From Salinigranum halophilum (GTDB lineage Archaea; Halobacteriota; Halobacteria; Halobacteriales; Haloferacaceae): 64,000 nt of DNA. Numbering within the stretch: the first letter of the stretch is position 1; every line of letters begins with the position of its first letter. The DNA is taken from contig NZ_SSNL01000004.1 in NCBI RefSeq assembly GCF_007004735.1, positions 496,001 to 560,000 on the forward strand, written 5' to 3'. Under the pieces are notes generated by a model. That model had not been told where the DNA came from and did not search any database. It saw only the letters and a program-made list of their open reading frames with translations. This document shows positions 26,742 through 35,721 of this stretch, in pieces. The position numbers were made by a program, and so were the translations under genes.

Positions 26742-27937
26742 TGCGCCGCCAGACACAGGTCGCGGCGGCAGCCGGCGGCAGTACCTCACCGCTCCGACTG
26801 CACGGGACGGACGGGACTCGCATCGACGCGACCCGCGGGCGAACGCTCTACCGGGCACCGCTGCGGGCAGACCACACCGTCCAGTCGGCGTTTCGCCGCG
26901 TCGGACGCCTCCCGAACCCCCGGGCGGGGGTCGACCGCCTGCGCTACGCGCTCGAGACGTCGCGGCGGTGGAAACCCGCACTCGGACGCGTCGTCGGCCG
27001 GTTCACGAAGACGAACGTCTTCCGCGTCGACGACCGGACCCTCGTCGCCACCGTCGGGACCGGCCTCTTCACGTCGCACGACGACGGCCGGACCTGGCGA
27101 CACCGCACGGACCTCCCGGCTTCGGCGAGCCCGATGGGTGTCCTCCCGTCGGCGCTGTGTGTCGACGGCGACCGCATCTACCTCGGGGAGTACCCGTTCG
27201 ACGACGACGTGACTCCCCGTATCCTCGTCTCCACCGACGCCGGCCGCTCGTGGTCCACCGCGGCGGCGCTCCCGTGGGCCAGACACGTCCACGCCGTCCA
27301 GCGCGACCCCTACACCGGGGACGTCTGGGTGACGACGGGCGACCGAGACGACGAGAGCCGACTCGGTCGCCTCCGCGACGGGAGGGTCGACCGGGTCGGC
27401 GGTGGCTCACAGCGATGGCGGGCCGTCGAACTCGCCTTCACCCCGACGGCGGTCCTCTGGGGGATGGACTGCGGCTACGCCACCGAGAACCACCTCTTCA
27501 GGCTAGACCGGGCGGCACTCGACGGAGACAGCGACGGTGACCCCGACCCGACGGTCGTCCACACGCTCGCAGACTCCGTGTACTACAGCGCGGCGTTCAC
27601 GCACGACGACACCCGCTGGGTCCTCTTCTCGACGGCCGCGGAGTCGGGGACCGACAGCACCAACCCGGACGCGGAGACGTCGGTGACCGACCGGGCGCGG
27701 GTCGTCGTGGCGACCGCTCGGAGCGACTACACCGACTGGCACGAGGTGGCGACCTACCGGCGACGACGCGCCCCCACGGAGTCGGTCCCGCCGCTCTCGG
27801 CGCTGAGTTCGAACGCGTACGTGTTCCTCGCGGCGGCCGGCGACGCCGGCGTGCTCGTCAACCCGTTCAACACGGTCCGCGACGACGGCCACGTTCGCGC
27901 GCTCACCGTCGACCACCTCCGGACGTGCGTCTCGTGA
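26741..27937 (+). CDS. BNR/Asp-box beta-propeller (sialidase-like fold)
   Basis: A 398-residue protein without a signal peptide. Two clear Asp-boxes are seen, SHDDGRTW and STDAGRSW, and propeller strands such as GDVWVTTGDRDDESRLGR and NAYVFLAAAGDAGVL recur. This is the BNR fold of sialidases and other glycan-acting or glycan-binding propellers, but the catalytic Arg triad, Tyr and Glu of sialidases cannot be located with certainty. I chose the ATG at 26741 over the GTG three bases earlier. It overlaps the membrane-protein stop by 1 nt, so the two proteins are likely made together. No secretion route is visible. Confidence 0.78.
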   Translation: MRRQTQVAAAAGGSTSPLRLHGTDGTRIDATRGRTLYRAPLRADHTVQSAFRRVGRLPNPRAGVDRLRYALETSRRWKPALGRVVGRFTKTNVFRVDDRTLVATVGTGLFTSHDDGRTWRHRTDLPASASPMGVLPSALCVDGDRIYLGEYPFDDDVTPRILVSTDAGRSWSTAAALPWARHVHAVQRDPYTGDVWVTTGDRDDESRLGRLRDGRVDRVGGGSQRWRAVELAFTPTAVLWGMDCGYATENHLFRLDRAALDGDSDGDPDPTVVHTLADSVYYSAAFTHDDTRWVLFSTAAESGTDSTNPDAETSVTDRARVVVATARSDYTDWHEVATYRRRRAPTESVPPLSALSSNAYVFLAAAGDAGVLVNPFNTVRDDGHVRALTVDHLRTCVS

Positions 27938-27989
27938 TGTCGGGGCGGACCATCGGGGGGTCACCGGTCGCGGGCCCGAGAAACGACCG

Positions 27990-28006
27990 ATTAACCAACC
28001 CGAACG
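27990..28006 (+). promoter_or_regulatory. Promoter motif ATTAACCAACCCGAACG
   Basis: Near-identical to 24820-24836 (one base differs) and 32-48 nt before the ATG at 28038. Both genes lie in the glycan region and on the plus strand. Confidence 0.5.
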
Positions 28007-28037
28007 CGGGGGAACCGAGGGGTGTCACGACTATCTC

Positions 28038-28976
28038 ATGCTGGTGAGCGTCATCATCCCGACGTACGGGCGGCCGGACCTGCTCTCGGACGCCATCGAG
28101 AGCGTCCGGGCACAGACGCACGACCCGGTCGAACTCGTCGTCGTCGACGACCACTCGCCGGTTCCCGTCGAGTCCGAACTCGACGTCGCCGCCGGCGACG
28201 ACCTGCGACGGCTCCGATTCGTCCGCCACGACGAGAACCGCGGGGCGAACGCCGCGCGGAACACCGGGATTCGCGCGGCCGAGGGCGACGTGCTCGCCTT
28301 CCTCGACGACGACGACGTGTGGAAGCCGACGTTCGTCGAGCGGGTCGTCGGGGCGTTCGAGACGGTCCCGTCGGAACCGAACGTCGTGACGACGGGCGTC
28401 GAATCCGTCGACGGGAACGGCGAGCTGTTGAGCGTCATCCGCCCCTCGTTCGGTGACGACCCGCTCGACGACCTGCTCGCGGGGGAGCTGGCGGGGTCGT
28501 TCTCGCGGTTCGCCGTGCGGGCGTCGGTCGTCGAGGCGGCCGGCCTCCCCGACGAGCGATTCCCCTGCTGGCAGGACTGGGAGTGGCAGTTCCGGCTCGC
28601 CCGACACGGGGCGTTCCACGCCATCCCCGACGCGCTCGTCGTCCATCGAATCGGCGACCACGACCAGATCACCGACGACTACGAGGCGCGACGGGACGTC
28701 GCGTACCCGCTCTTCCTCGAGAAACACCGCGACCACGTCGCCGAACGGGGTCGCTGGGCCGAACGGCGGTTCCTCGCGCTGTTGTCGCGGTCGCTCGGAC
28801 AGAGCGCGCTCCGCAACGGGTACCGCGGTGAGGCGGTCCGGCTCCTGGCTGCCTCGCTCCGGTGGAACCCGCTCGCGCCCCGGACGCTCCTGTTCTTCGG
28901 CTTCGCCGTGGCCGGGCGGTCGGGCCTCGAGACGGCCCGCAGCGTCAAGCAGGGCGTCGTCCGGCGACTGCACTGA
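28038..28976 (+). CDS. Family 2 glycosyltransferase
   Basis: A 312-residue soluble GT-A enzyme. The N-terminus SVIIPTYGRPDLL, VVVDDHSPV at about 35-43, NAARNTGIRAA and FLDDDDVWKP (about 91-100, the DxD metal site) are typical of GT2. The acceptor side has CWQDWEWQFRLARHG. There are no membrane helices, although the C-terminal 40 residues are mildly hydrophobic and basic and could touch the membrane. It adds one sugar to a growing lipid-linked glycan; donor and acceptor are unknown. Its own promoter is likely, using the motif at 27990-28006. Confidence 0.9.
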   Translation: MLVSVIIPTYGRPDLLSDAIESVRAQTHDPVELVVVDDHSPVPVESELDVAAGDDLRRLRFVRHDENRGANAARNTGIRAAEGDVLAFLDDDDVWKPTFVERVVGAFETVPSEPNVVTTGVESVDGNGELLSVIRPSFGDDPLDDLLAGELAGSFSRFAVRASVVEAAGLPDERFPCWQDWEWQFRLARHGAFHAIPDALVVHRIGDHDQITDDYEARRDVAYPLFLEKHRDHVAERGRWAERRFLALLSRSLGQSALRNGYRGEAVRLLAASLRWNPLAPRTLLFFGFAVAGRSGLETARSVKQGVVRRLH

Positions 28977-29000
28977 CGCGCCCGCGGCCTCGGTTTCTGG

Positions 29001-30770
29001 TCAGTCGTCGAGCACCATCCGGACGAACAGTTCGACGGTCGTGATGGCGGAGATAATCGGCGTGCGGTCGGTGCCTTCGTGGAACTGTTCGTGCCGCAGG
29101 CGATGGATGGTGCTCGCGTCGAACAGGTCGCGGTCGGCCGCGCCGAGGAGGAGGTCGTCGACGTAGCGGCGGAGCGTCTCGTCCGACTGAAGCCACCGGG
29201 TCCCGGTGGGCTGGGTCCCGACCCGGTCGATCGTCTCCTTGCAGAGGAACGCCGCCGTGTGGAGCGCGTGGGGTGCCGTCGGCGGCAACTGCGTCGCCTC
29301 GTACTTGATCTTCGAGAGGTCGGTGTCGAGTGCCCGGAGCAGTTGGAGCTTCATCGGAGCCGGCACCGACAGGACCGGGGTTCCGAGCGCGGCCGTGAAC
29401 GGCACCCGTCGACGGCGACCCGACCGCGGGACCTGGTTCATCACTCGGAGCACCCGCTCGGTGGTGAGCGGCATCCGCGTGCCGACACGGGCGCGGGCGA
29501 CCTTGTTGCCGAGGTAGTGGTTCTTGAAGTAGTAGTTCGTGTTGGTCGCGTGGAGGATGGTCTCCGCCCGCGTCTCGCGGCGGCACCGCACCGCCTCCTC
29601 GAAGAAGGTGTCTTTCGGCTCCACCTCGGGGGTGAGAAGCGCCTTCACCAGCCCGTCGGGGTGGCGGGCGTGCATCTCGTGGAGTGCGTCCGCCGGGTGG
29701 CTCACGCCCGAGAGTGCGTCCTGCGTGACGTGTGCGCCGATGAGCGGGTCCGAGGCCTCGAACACGGCGTCGACGGCCGACGGGTCGAGTTCGAAGACGG
29801 CCGAGACGTTCGCGAGGGGCCGCCAGGCGACCATCCCGTCGGTGAGTCGGACCAGCTCGTCCAGCCGCTCATGGAGCGACTCGGGGGTGATCTCGAGCGG
29901 TTCGTTCGGGACGGACAACGCGGTGGCGACCCGTTCGGCGAGGGTCCGGTCCGTCGCGAAGTGAGCCGAGTCGTACCCCATCGGGCGGCGGTACGTGTAG
30001 GTGACGAGGTCGTCTCGTGCCTTGCACATCCCGGCGGCCATGGTTCTGCTGTCCAACCCGCCGGACAGCCAGAGCCCGGGCGCACCCTCGACGGTGTCGA
30101 GCGTCGCCTCGATGGCCTCGGTGTAGGTGTCGACGAGGTCGGGAACGTAGCCGTCGTCCGTGCGCTCACCGAACGTCGGTGTCCAGTACGACTCGACGGA
30201 GACCTCGCTCCCGTCGTACCACAGGTAGCTCGCCGGGCGGAGCGCTCGGACCGTCTCGAGGAGTGTCCGTTCGCCCCACACGCACAGCATCGAGAGCATG
30301 TCGGCGACGGCCCGGACGTCGAGCGAGGGATCGTCGAGAAACGGGACGAGCGCGGTCAGTTCGGAGCCGAAGACCAGCCCGGACGCGTCCGGTTCGGCGT
30401 AGTAACACGCCCGCGTGCCGCGCTTGTCCGTCGCGACGAGGAGGCGGTCCGACGTCCTGTCTGCGACGACCAGCAAGAACGGGCCGTCGATGCGAGGCAG
30501 GACCTCCTGTGGCGACTCGAGGACGCCGCGGACGAGGTCGGGGAGGTCGTCCGTCGGGACCCGCGTGAGTGCCCCGTACACGAGGCCGAGCACGTCGGCC
30601 TCGTCGACGACCGTGTGTCCGCCGGGGTCGACGTCGCCGTGGTGGGTGAGGCCGAGCGCGCGCCCATCGAGGGCGAACCGCGCCGTCTCGTGGACGTCGC
30701 CCGCGTAGGTCTCGTCGGCCATCGTGCGTAGTTCATCGGGACCGACGGTCCCGCCGAACAGCCCTGGCAT
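29001..30770 (-). CDS. Asparagine-synthetase-like protein lacking the catalytic Cys
   Basis: A 589-residue protein with an N-terminal Ntn-hydrolase-like domain (1-160) and a PP-loop ATPase domain with LSGGLDSRTMA (235-245). Class II glutamine amidotransferases begin Met-Cys-Gly; here the start is MPGLFGG, so Pro replaces the nucleophile and glutamine cannot be cleaved in the usual way. The synthetase part could still adenylate a carboxylate and use free ammonia or another amine. In surface-glycan clusters such proteins (WbpS-like) amidate uronic acids, which would match the uronic acid operon here. The ATG at 30770 gives the canonical start; a longer frame reaches 30809. Confidence 0.88.
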   Translation of the reverse strand: MPGLFGGTVGPDELRTMADETYAGDVHETARFALDGRALGLTHHGDVDPGGHTVVDEADVLGLVYGALTRVPTDDLPDLVRGVLESPQEVLPRIDGPFLLVVADRTSDRLLVATDKRGTRACYYAEPDASGLVFGSELTALVPFLDDPSLDVRAVADMLSMLCVWGERTLLETVRALRPASYLWYDGSEVSVESYWTPTFGERTDDGYVPDLVDTYTEAIEATLDTVEGAPGLWLSGGLDSRTMAAGMCKARDDLVTYTYRRPMGYDSAHFATDRTLAERVATALSVPNEPLEITPESLHERLDELVRLTDGMVAWRPLANVSAVFELDPSAVDAVFEASDPLIGAHVTQDALSGVSHPADALHEMHARHPDGLVKALLTPEVEPKDTFFEEAVRCRRETRAETILHATNTNYYFKNHYLGNKVARARVGTRMPLTTERVLRVMNQVPRSGRRRRVPFTAALGTPVLSVPAPMKLQLLRALDTDLSKIKYEATQLPPTAPHALHTAAFLCKETIDRVGTQPTGTRWLQSDETLRRYVDDLLLGAADRDLFDASTIHRLRHEQFHEGTDRTPIISAITTVELFVRMVLDD

Positions 30771-30810
30771 ACTATCTGCCGGTACTCGTCCATCGGTGTT
30801 CGTTATCACC

Positions 30811-30820
30811 TACATAATAC
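30811..30820 (-). promoter_or_regulatory. TATA-like box of the asparagine-synthetase-like gene
   Basis: The minus strand reads GTATTATGTA, 41-50 nt before the ATG at 30770. A leader of about 15-20 nt is predicted. Confidence 0.45.
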
Positions 30821-30999
30821 GGACGCGCGAACGAGGGCCGTCGTCGTGACGGGGCGGACAGCCCGAAAGCGAGCCGGCGTGGAGGAGTCGAGTCACGGGG
30901 CGCGGTCAGTGTCGGCAGGCGAACCATCCCACACGCCCGTCGCCGGGAGTCGTGACCGAAACCGGGTGGGACGCGAACGCGTCACCCGGACCCGGTCGC

Positions 31000-33900
31000 T
31001 CAGTTGTTGAACTCGACGCTCGCACCGCCGTCGACGTCGAGGCGAAGCAGGTCGCCCGAGAACCGGTAGGCGTCGACGTCGCTCCCGACGACGCCCTCGA
31101 TGTCGCCGTCGCCGACGGCGTCTGCGGCCTCCGCCGAGGCGACGTCCGGACTCTTCTGGGCGTAGCCGGAGACCTCGAACAGGTACTCCGTCGACCCGTC
31201 CACGGACGAACCGTCGATGAGGAGGAGGTTGTCCAGCACCGTCGGCTCGTCGCTCGTGAGGCTCTCGGGGGCCACCTGCTTGCCGTTGTAGTAGACCGCG
31301 GCCGACCCCTCGAGAGTGAACGCCGAGACGTCGCCCGAGAACCGGTAGGTGACGCCGCTGTCGGCGACCGTCCCCTGGACGCTGTCCCCGACGACCGGGG
31401 CCTCGTCGACGGAGGGAGGCGACGCAATCCGGTCCGTGACCGTGACCTCGTACCGGGCGGTCTCACCGGTCGGCACGATGGAGAGGCTGTTCGGCAGGCC
31501 GAGGCTCGCGAGGTCGACCGTGCTGTCGTCGACCGAGGCCACGCCCTCGCCGCTGAAGCTCGCCGCGAGGACGTCGCCGGTGACGGTCCACGTGTCACCG
31601 GTGTTGTTCGTGACGCCGTCGACGACGGTCCCGGTCTCAAACGAGAGGACGTCGTCGAAGTCGCCGCCAGCGGCGGTCCCCTCCGTCACCGGTTCGACCG
31701 TCCCGTCGACGAGAAGCTGGTAGCGGAAGATGCTGGAGCCTTTCGCCGCGAACTTCAGCGTGAACGATTCCTCGGGAACCGGCGTCGGTTCGGGTGTGGG
31801 CTCCGGCGTGGGTTCCGGCGTCGGTTCGGGGGTCGCCGTCGGTTCTGGCGTCGGCTCCGGGGTCGGCTCGGGCGTCGCCGTCGGTTCGGGTGTGGGCTCC
31901 GGCGTCGGTTCGGGGGTGGGCTCCGGGGTGGGTTCCGGCGTCGGTTCGCTCACGGCGTACTCCTCGCCGTTCAACAGCACCGTCGCGTCGGCGTCGAGGG
32001 TGAGGTCCGCGAGCGTCCCCTGGACGTACCAGCCGTCGCCGTTGCCGTTGCTAGTCACGCCGTCGACGACGGTCTGGCCGTCGGCCTCGGTGACGTCGTC
32101 GTAGTCCCCACCCACGTACTCGCCCTCCGTCTTGGGCGTCACCGTCCCGTCGACGGTCATCGTGTACCGGACGACGGTGTCCGCCGGCGCGATGACCTCG
32201 AAGAGGTCGGTGACGACGGCGTCGGGGGCGACGGGGTCGCCGTTCAGGACGACGTCGGCGGCACCGTCGAGTTCGAACGCCACGGGGCGTCCCGAGAAGC
32301 TGAACTCGACGGGGTCGGCGTCGGTCAGCGTCCCCTGGACGAGTTCCGACGCCGCGGTGCTCGAGAAGCTGAAGTCGCCGTCGGTCACGGCCGCGAGGTC
32401 GCCGTCGACGCCGAAGGTGAAGTCCACGGCGTCGGTGCCGCCGCGGACGAGTTCGAGCGAGCCGTCGTACGGTGCGGTGGGAACCGGTTCGGGGATGTCG
32501 CTGTCGGGGAGCGGGCAGACCTCGCTGTTCGTGACCTGTCGGGTCTCGACCGTCGCGTTGTCGAAGACGGTCGCCTCACCGGGCACGTTGATGCTGGTGT
32601 TCTCGATGGTACAGCCGCCGGAATCAGCGATGCGCACGCCGTCCTGTCCGTTCTCGGACAGCTGGATGCAGCAGTTCCGGAGCACCGAGTCGGACCGCTT
32701 CTCGATTTCGACGGCCGAGTCGACGTTCGCGGTCCCGGTGATGCTGACGTTGTCGAGGACGACGCGGTACGGCGGCTCGTTGACCTTGTTCCCGCCGCTG
32801 AGGTCGACCGGCTCGGCGCGGAACGGCGGCACGTCGTCCTGTTCGGTGTAGATGCGGACGTCGCGGTAGGTCGCGCCCCCGTGGTTGTGTCGGACGCCGG
32901 TCACGAGCTGCGTCGGTGGTGCCGACTTGTAGACGATGTCGACGTTCTCGACGAGGACGTCGCTGTTCCCCCCGTTGAGACGCCTGCTCCCGCCGGACTC
33001 GTGGAGGATGGCGCGGGCGTTCTCGTAGCCGTTGTACTCCCCGCCGTAGGCGTCACCACCGGGGACTTGCTTGCCCGTCGCGTTCATCACGTCGACGACG
33101 ACGGTGCAGTTTTTGACCCAGCTGTCCTTCTCGGGGTGGTCGCCGCCGTCGATGCGAATGTTGACGTTGTCGTTGTTCTCGAAGTAGCAGTTCTCGATGC
33201 GCGTACACCCGTCGTGCTGGGTGAAGTACATCGCCGACGAGCCCAGGTTCCGGATGTCGGAGTTGACGAGACGGAGTTCGCCCTCGTGGTCCGCTCCGAG
33301 GAAGACGCCGCCGCGGCGGTCCGGGTACGACCCGATGACGCCCCCGTCCTTCGTGACGAAGCCGTCGATGAGTCCGTAGCCGTCCGTGGTCTCGATCCGC
33401 GCGGCGAGACACCGCCCGTCGGCGTGGGCGAGCGGTGGGTGGAACCCCGCCCACTCGACGTCCTTGATGTACAGGCCGTCGTCCATCGGCAGGATCATGG
33501 TGGCCCCCGTCACCTCGTCCATCGTCTGCTGGACGGTGACGTTCTGCAGCACGAAGCCCTCTCCACCCCGTTTGATGAGCATGAAGAACCGGTCGGGGTC
33601 GCTCGCGCCGGCGTTGCCCTTCGGGAAGACGAACTCGACGTCGTTCTTGTCGTCTCCGAGCCCGACGATGCCGATCCGGTCCTCGCCGTTCTTGACCTGC
33701 GTCTGGGTCCAGAGGTACTGCCCCGGTGGGAACTCTAGTTTCGTCCCCGTGACGAGGTGGTCGTCGAGGATCGAGTCGATCGGCGTCGACCCCGTCGGGT
33801 CCGCGCCGAGGTCGTCGACGACGTTGAGCGTCCTGTCGAACTGCACGTCGGGGACGGGATGGGTCGACGAGGCCGCCGCCGCGGTCGAGACGGCGTCCGT

Positions 33901-34038
33901 GGTCCACGACAGCGTCGAGACGCCGGCGAGGGCCGTGACTCCCTGGAGGAACCGCCGCCGACCGACTGCCGCCCGCTCTCGGTTCGGTTCGCTGTCCGCA
34001 CCGCTCTCGCTCCGCAGATTTGCTGGTTCGCGTGCCAT
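31000..34038 (-). CDS. Large exported right-handed beta-helix protein with PTPEPT linker and C-terminal beta modules
   Basis: A 1012-residue secreted protein. A twin-arginine signal ([20 protein letters not shown], residues 26-45) is followed by a beta-helix domain (about 65-530) with turns such as [19 protein letters not shown] and [16 protein letters not shown]. Residues 540-690 and 760-1012 hold repeated beta modules with a YRFSGD...NG pattern, separated by about 60 residues of PTPEPT repeats. No C-terminal anchor is visible. The beta-helix fold is shared with pectate, alginate and other polysaccharide lyases, C5-epimerases and hydrolases; I cannot place catalytic residues. The gene at 35722 encodes a paralogue of its N-terminal half. 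Likely role: binding or trimming the surface glycan. Confidence 0.85.
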   Translation of the reverse strand: MAREPANLRSESGADSEPNRERAAVGRRRFLQGVTALAGVSTLSWTTDAVSTAAAASSTHPVPDVQFDRTLNVVDDLGADPTGSTPIDSILDDHLVTGTKLEFPPGQYLWTQTQVKNGEDRIGIVGLGDDKNDVEFVFPKGNAGASDPDRFFMLIKRGGEGFVLQNVTVQQTMDEVTGATMILPMDDGLYIKDVEWAGFHPPLAHADGRCLAARIETTDGYGLIDGFVTKDGGVIGSYPDRRGGVFLGADHEGELRLVNSDIRNLGSSAMYFTQHDGCTRIENCYFENNDNVNIRIDGGDHPEKDSWVKNCTVVVDVMNATGKQVPGGDAYGGEYNGYENARAILHESGGSRRLNGGNSDVLVENVDIVYKSAPPTQLVTGVRHNHGGATYRDVRIYTEQDDVPPFRAEPVDLSGGNKVNEPPYRVVLDNVSITGTANVDSAVEIEKRSDSVLRNCCIQLSENGQDGVRIADSGGCTIENTSINVPGEATVFDNATVETRQVTNSEVCPLPDSDIPEPVPTAPYDGSLELVRGGTDAVDFTFGVDGDLAAVTDGDFSFSSTAASELVQGTLTDADPVEFSFSGRPVAFELDGAADVVLNGDPVAPDAVVTDLFEVIAPADTVVRYTMTVDGTVTPKTEGEYVGGDYDDVTEADGQTVVDGVTSNGNGDGWYVQGTLADLTLDADATVLLNGEEYAVSEPTPEPTPEPTPEPTPEPTPEPTATPEPTPEPTPEPTATPEPTPEPTPEPTPEPTPVPEESFTLKFAAKGSSIFRYQLLVDGTVEPVTEGTAAGGDFDDVLSFETGTVVDGVTNNTGDTWTVTGDVLAASFSGEGVASVDDSTVDLASLGLPNSLSIVPTGETARYEVTVTDRIASPPSVDEAPVVGDSVQGTVADSGVTYRFSGDVSAFTLEGSAAVYYNGKQVAPESLTSDEPTVLDNLLLIDGSSVDGSTEYLFEVSGYAQKSPDVASAEAADAVGDGDIEGVVGSDVDAYRFSGDLLRLDVDGGASVEFNN
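31780..31960. repeat. Coding tandem repeat for a PTPEPT linker
   Basis: Repeated units of 12-18 nt encode alternating Pro-Thr-Pro-Glu with Ala interruptions in the beta-helix protein. The reverse frame of the repeat gives Gly/Val-Ser-rich shadows. It links two beta domains and may be glycosylated. Confidence 0.75.
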
Positions 34039-34339
34039 TGCACTCGTTAAGTTCTAATTAACGTATATAACGATGTCGTCTTTGGTCTCCGTGAAGATAA
34101 TTAGAATCAGTAAATAATCAACTAAAATAACGCTTGGTCGCGGACTATCCTATTCCTCATAGAATATATACTCTGAAAATAAGTTGATTGTCCAATTCTT
34201 ATTCGTAGCAATCAGCAGTCATGTCTGATAATATGTCATCCAGTCGGTGACGGGTCCGCCGTCGCCGATGGCCGGACGAACACGTCACCCGACCGGATAA
34301 TCGGCTCCTAGCTAAGGGACGCGGATTGGAAGGGCGTGT
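34039..34339. other. A/T-rich intergenic island between divergent genes
   Basis: This 301-nt gap is far more A/T-rich than anything nearby, especially 34041-34238. It holds the promoter of the minus-strand beta-helix gene. AATCAACT at 34116-34123 and AGTTGATT at 34182-34189 form an inverted repeat. The part next to the sulfatase-like gene (34239-34339) returns to normal composition and contains GGATAATCGG about 35-45 nt before the ATG. No ORF is supported. Confidence 0.6.
34063..34071 (-). promoter_or_regulatory. TATA box of the large beta-helix gene
   Basis: The minus strand reads GTTATATAC, 25-33 nt before the ATG at 34038, as expected for a leaderless mRNA. Confidence 0.55.
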
Positions 34340-35707
34340 ATGGGAACGAAACCGGACGTCCTGTTCGTCGTCCTCGACTCCATGCGGCGCGACCGGGTCT
34401 CCGCGTACGACCACCACCGACGGACGACACCCGAACTCGAGTCGCTCGCGACGGAGGCGACGCGGTTCGAGAACGCGTACACTCCCGCGCCGTGGACGCT
34501 CCCCTCTCACTGCTCGATGTTCACCGGCCTCACCCCGTCCGAACACGGGGTCACGAACGGGTTCACCGACCGGTCGATCGGACTGCCGGGGTCGCTGCAG
34601 ACCACCGCGGAGACGCTGCGAGAGCGTGGCTACCGGACTGCCGGGTTCTCGAACAACCCCTGGGTCGGCCAGCTCTCGGGGCTGTCGCGCGGCTTCAACT
34701 CGTTCGTCGAGTGGGACCTCGAGGTGAGTCGCGACGACGAGACGACGTCCAACAGGCTTCGTGACGCGCTGTACTCGCGGGGGCACACACTCCTCGGTTA
34801 CGCCTCGCGCCAGCCGCTCGCCCTGCTCAAACGCCCGTTCTTCACCAGCACCCTCGTCGACCGAGCGTCGCGCTGGCTGACCCAGCAGGCGGCCCGGCCG
34901 GAGCCGAGCTTCGCCTTTCTGAACCTGATGGAGGCACACAGCCCGTACTATCCGCCGAGTTCGGCCTTCCGTCGGCTCGACCTCGACCCGCCCAACTTCC
35001 TCGAATCACGGCTGCTCAACACGAACCTGCTGGCGTACACGATGCGGCGGACCGACCTGAGCGAGGCCCAGCGGGCCCGCACGCTCGAGTTCTACGACGC
35101 CTGCCTCCGGTATCAGGACCGACAGCTCGGCGTGCTCTTCGACGCGCTCCGGGAGGCGGGGACCTACGACGACACGCTGATCGTCGTCTGTTCGGACCAC
35201 GGCAAGACCCTCGGCGACTTCGACCGCGACGCGGGTCTCACCCACTACATGCGAAGCATCAACACCAACGTCCCGCTGTTCGTGAAGTGGCCGGGGCAGG
35301 AGGAGGCCGGCCGCGTGACGGCGCCCACCGAACTCACCGCGATTCACGACGTCATCTCGCACCCCGACGTCGACGAGACGGCGGCGCTGACGGACGACGA
35401 GCCGGCGCTCACAGAGGACTTCATCCCCCACACGGGTAAGACGAGCGCGGAGACGACTCGCTGGCGGGCCGTGAGCGGTGAGTCACACCGATACCTCCGG
35501 AACACCGCCGGCGAGGAGTACGTCCTCGGGGGCCGCGGCCCCGACGAACACGTCGTCTCGCCGGAGGAGGAGGTGACGCGGACCCTCCGGGAACAGTTCG
35601 AAGCGCGGGTGTCGACGCTCGCCCCCCCGCCGACGGACGAGGCCGAGACGCCGTCCTCGCTCGGCCGAAGTGTCGAGGGCCAACTCGAAGACCTCGGATA
35701 CCTCTAG
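34340..35707 (+). CDS. Sulfatase/phosphotransferase of the alkaline phosphatase superfamily (Thr at the active-site position)
   Basis: A 455-residue protein of the sulfatase fold. Metal residues include Asp13 (VVLDSMRRD) and the VVCSDHGKTLGD motif. At the nucleophile position sulfatases have Cys or Ser for formylglycine (C-x-P-x-R); here it reads TLPSH with Thr53, followed by CSMFTG. A Thr nucleophile is typical of LtaS-, EptA- and MdoB-type phosphoglycerol or phosphoethanolamine transferases. No signal peptide or helices are seen, so a cytoplasmic or unusually exported enzyme is implied. It ends in LEDLGYL, a tail shared with the 38455 and 43299 proteins. It lies between two beta-helix paralogues. 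Confidence 0.85.
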   Translation: MGTKPDVLFVVLDSMRRDRVSAYDHHRRTTPELESLATEATRFENAYTPAPWTLPSHCSMFTGLTPSEHGVTNGFTDRSIGLPGSLQTTAETLRERGYRTAGFSNNPWVGQLSGLSRGFNSFVEWDLEVSRDDETTSNRLRDALYSRGHTLLGYASRQPLALLKRPFFTSTLVDRASRWLTQQAARPEPSFAFLNLMEAHSPYYPPSSAFRRLDLDPPNFLESRLLNTNLLAYTMRRTDLSEAQRARTLEFYDACLRYQDRQLGVLFDALREAGTYDDTLIVVCSDHGKTLGDFDRDAGLTHYMRSINTNVPLFVKWPGQEEAGRVTAPTELTAIHDVISHPDVDETAALTDDEPALTEDFIPHTGKTSAETTRWRAVSGESHRYLRNTAGEEYVLGGRGPDEHVVSPEEEVTRTLREQFEARVSTLAPPPTDEAETPSSLGRSVEGQLEDLGYL

Positions 35708-35721
35708 GCCAGCGCGCGCGG

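Noticed and set aside
31780-31960. Possible CRISPR-like tandem repeat
   Set aside because: The repeats are in frame, encode PTPEPT, have no unique spacers and no Cas gene is nearby.
34340-35707. Classical formylglycine-dependent sulfatase
   Set aside because: The Cys/Ser-x-Pro-x-Arg signature is missing; Thr stands at the nucleophile position, so only the wider superfamily name is safe.
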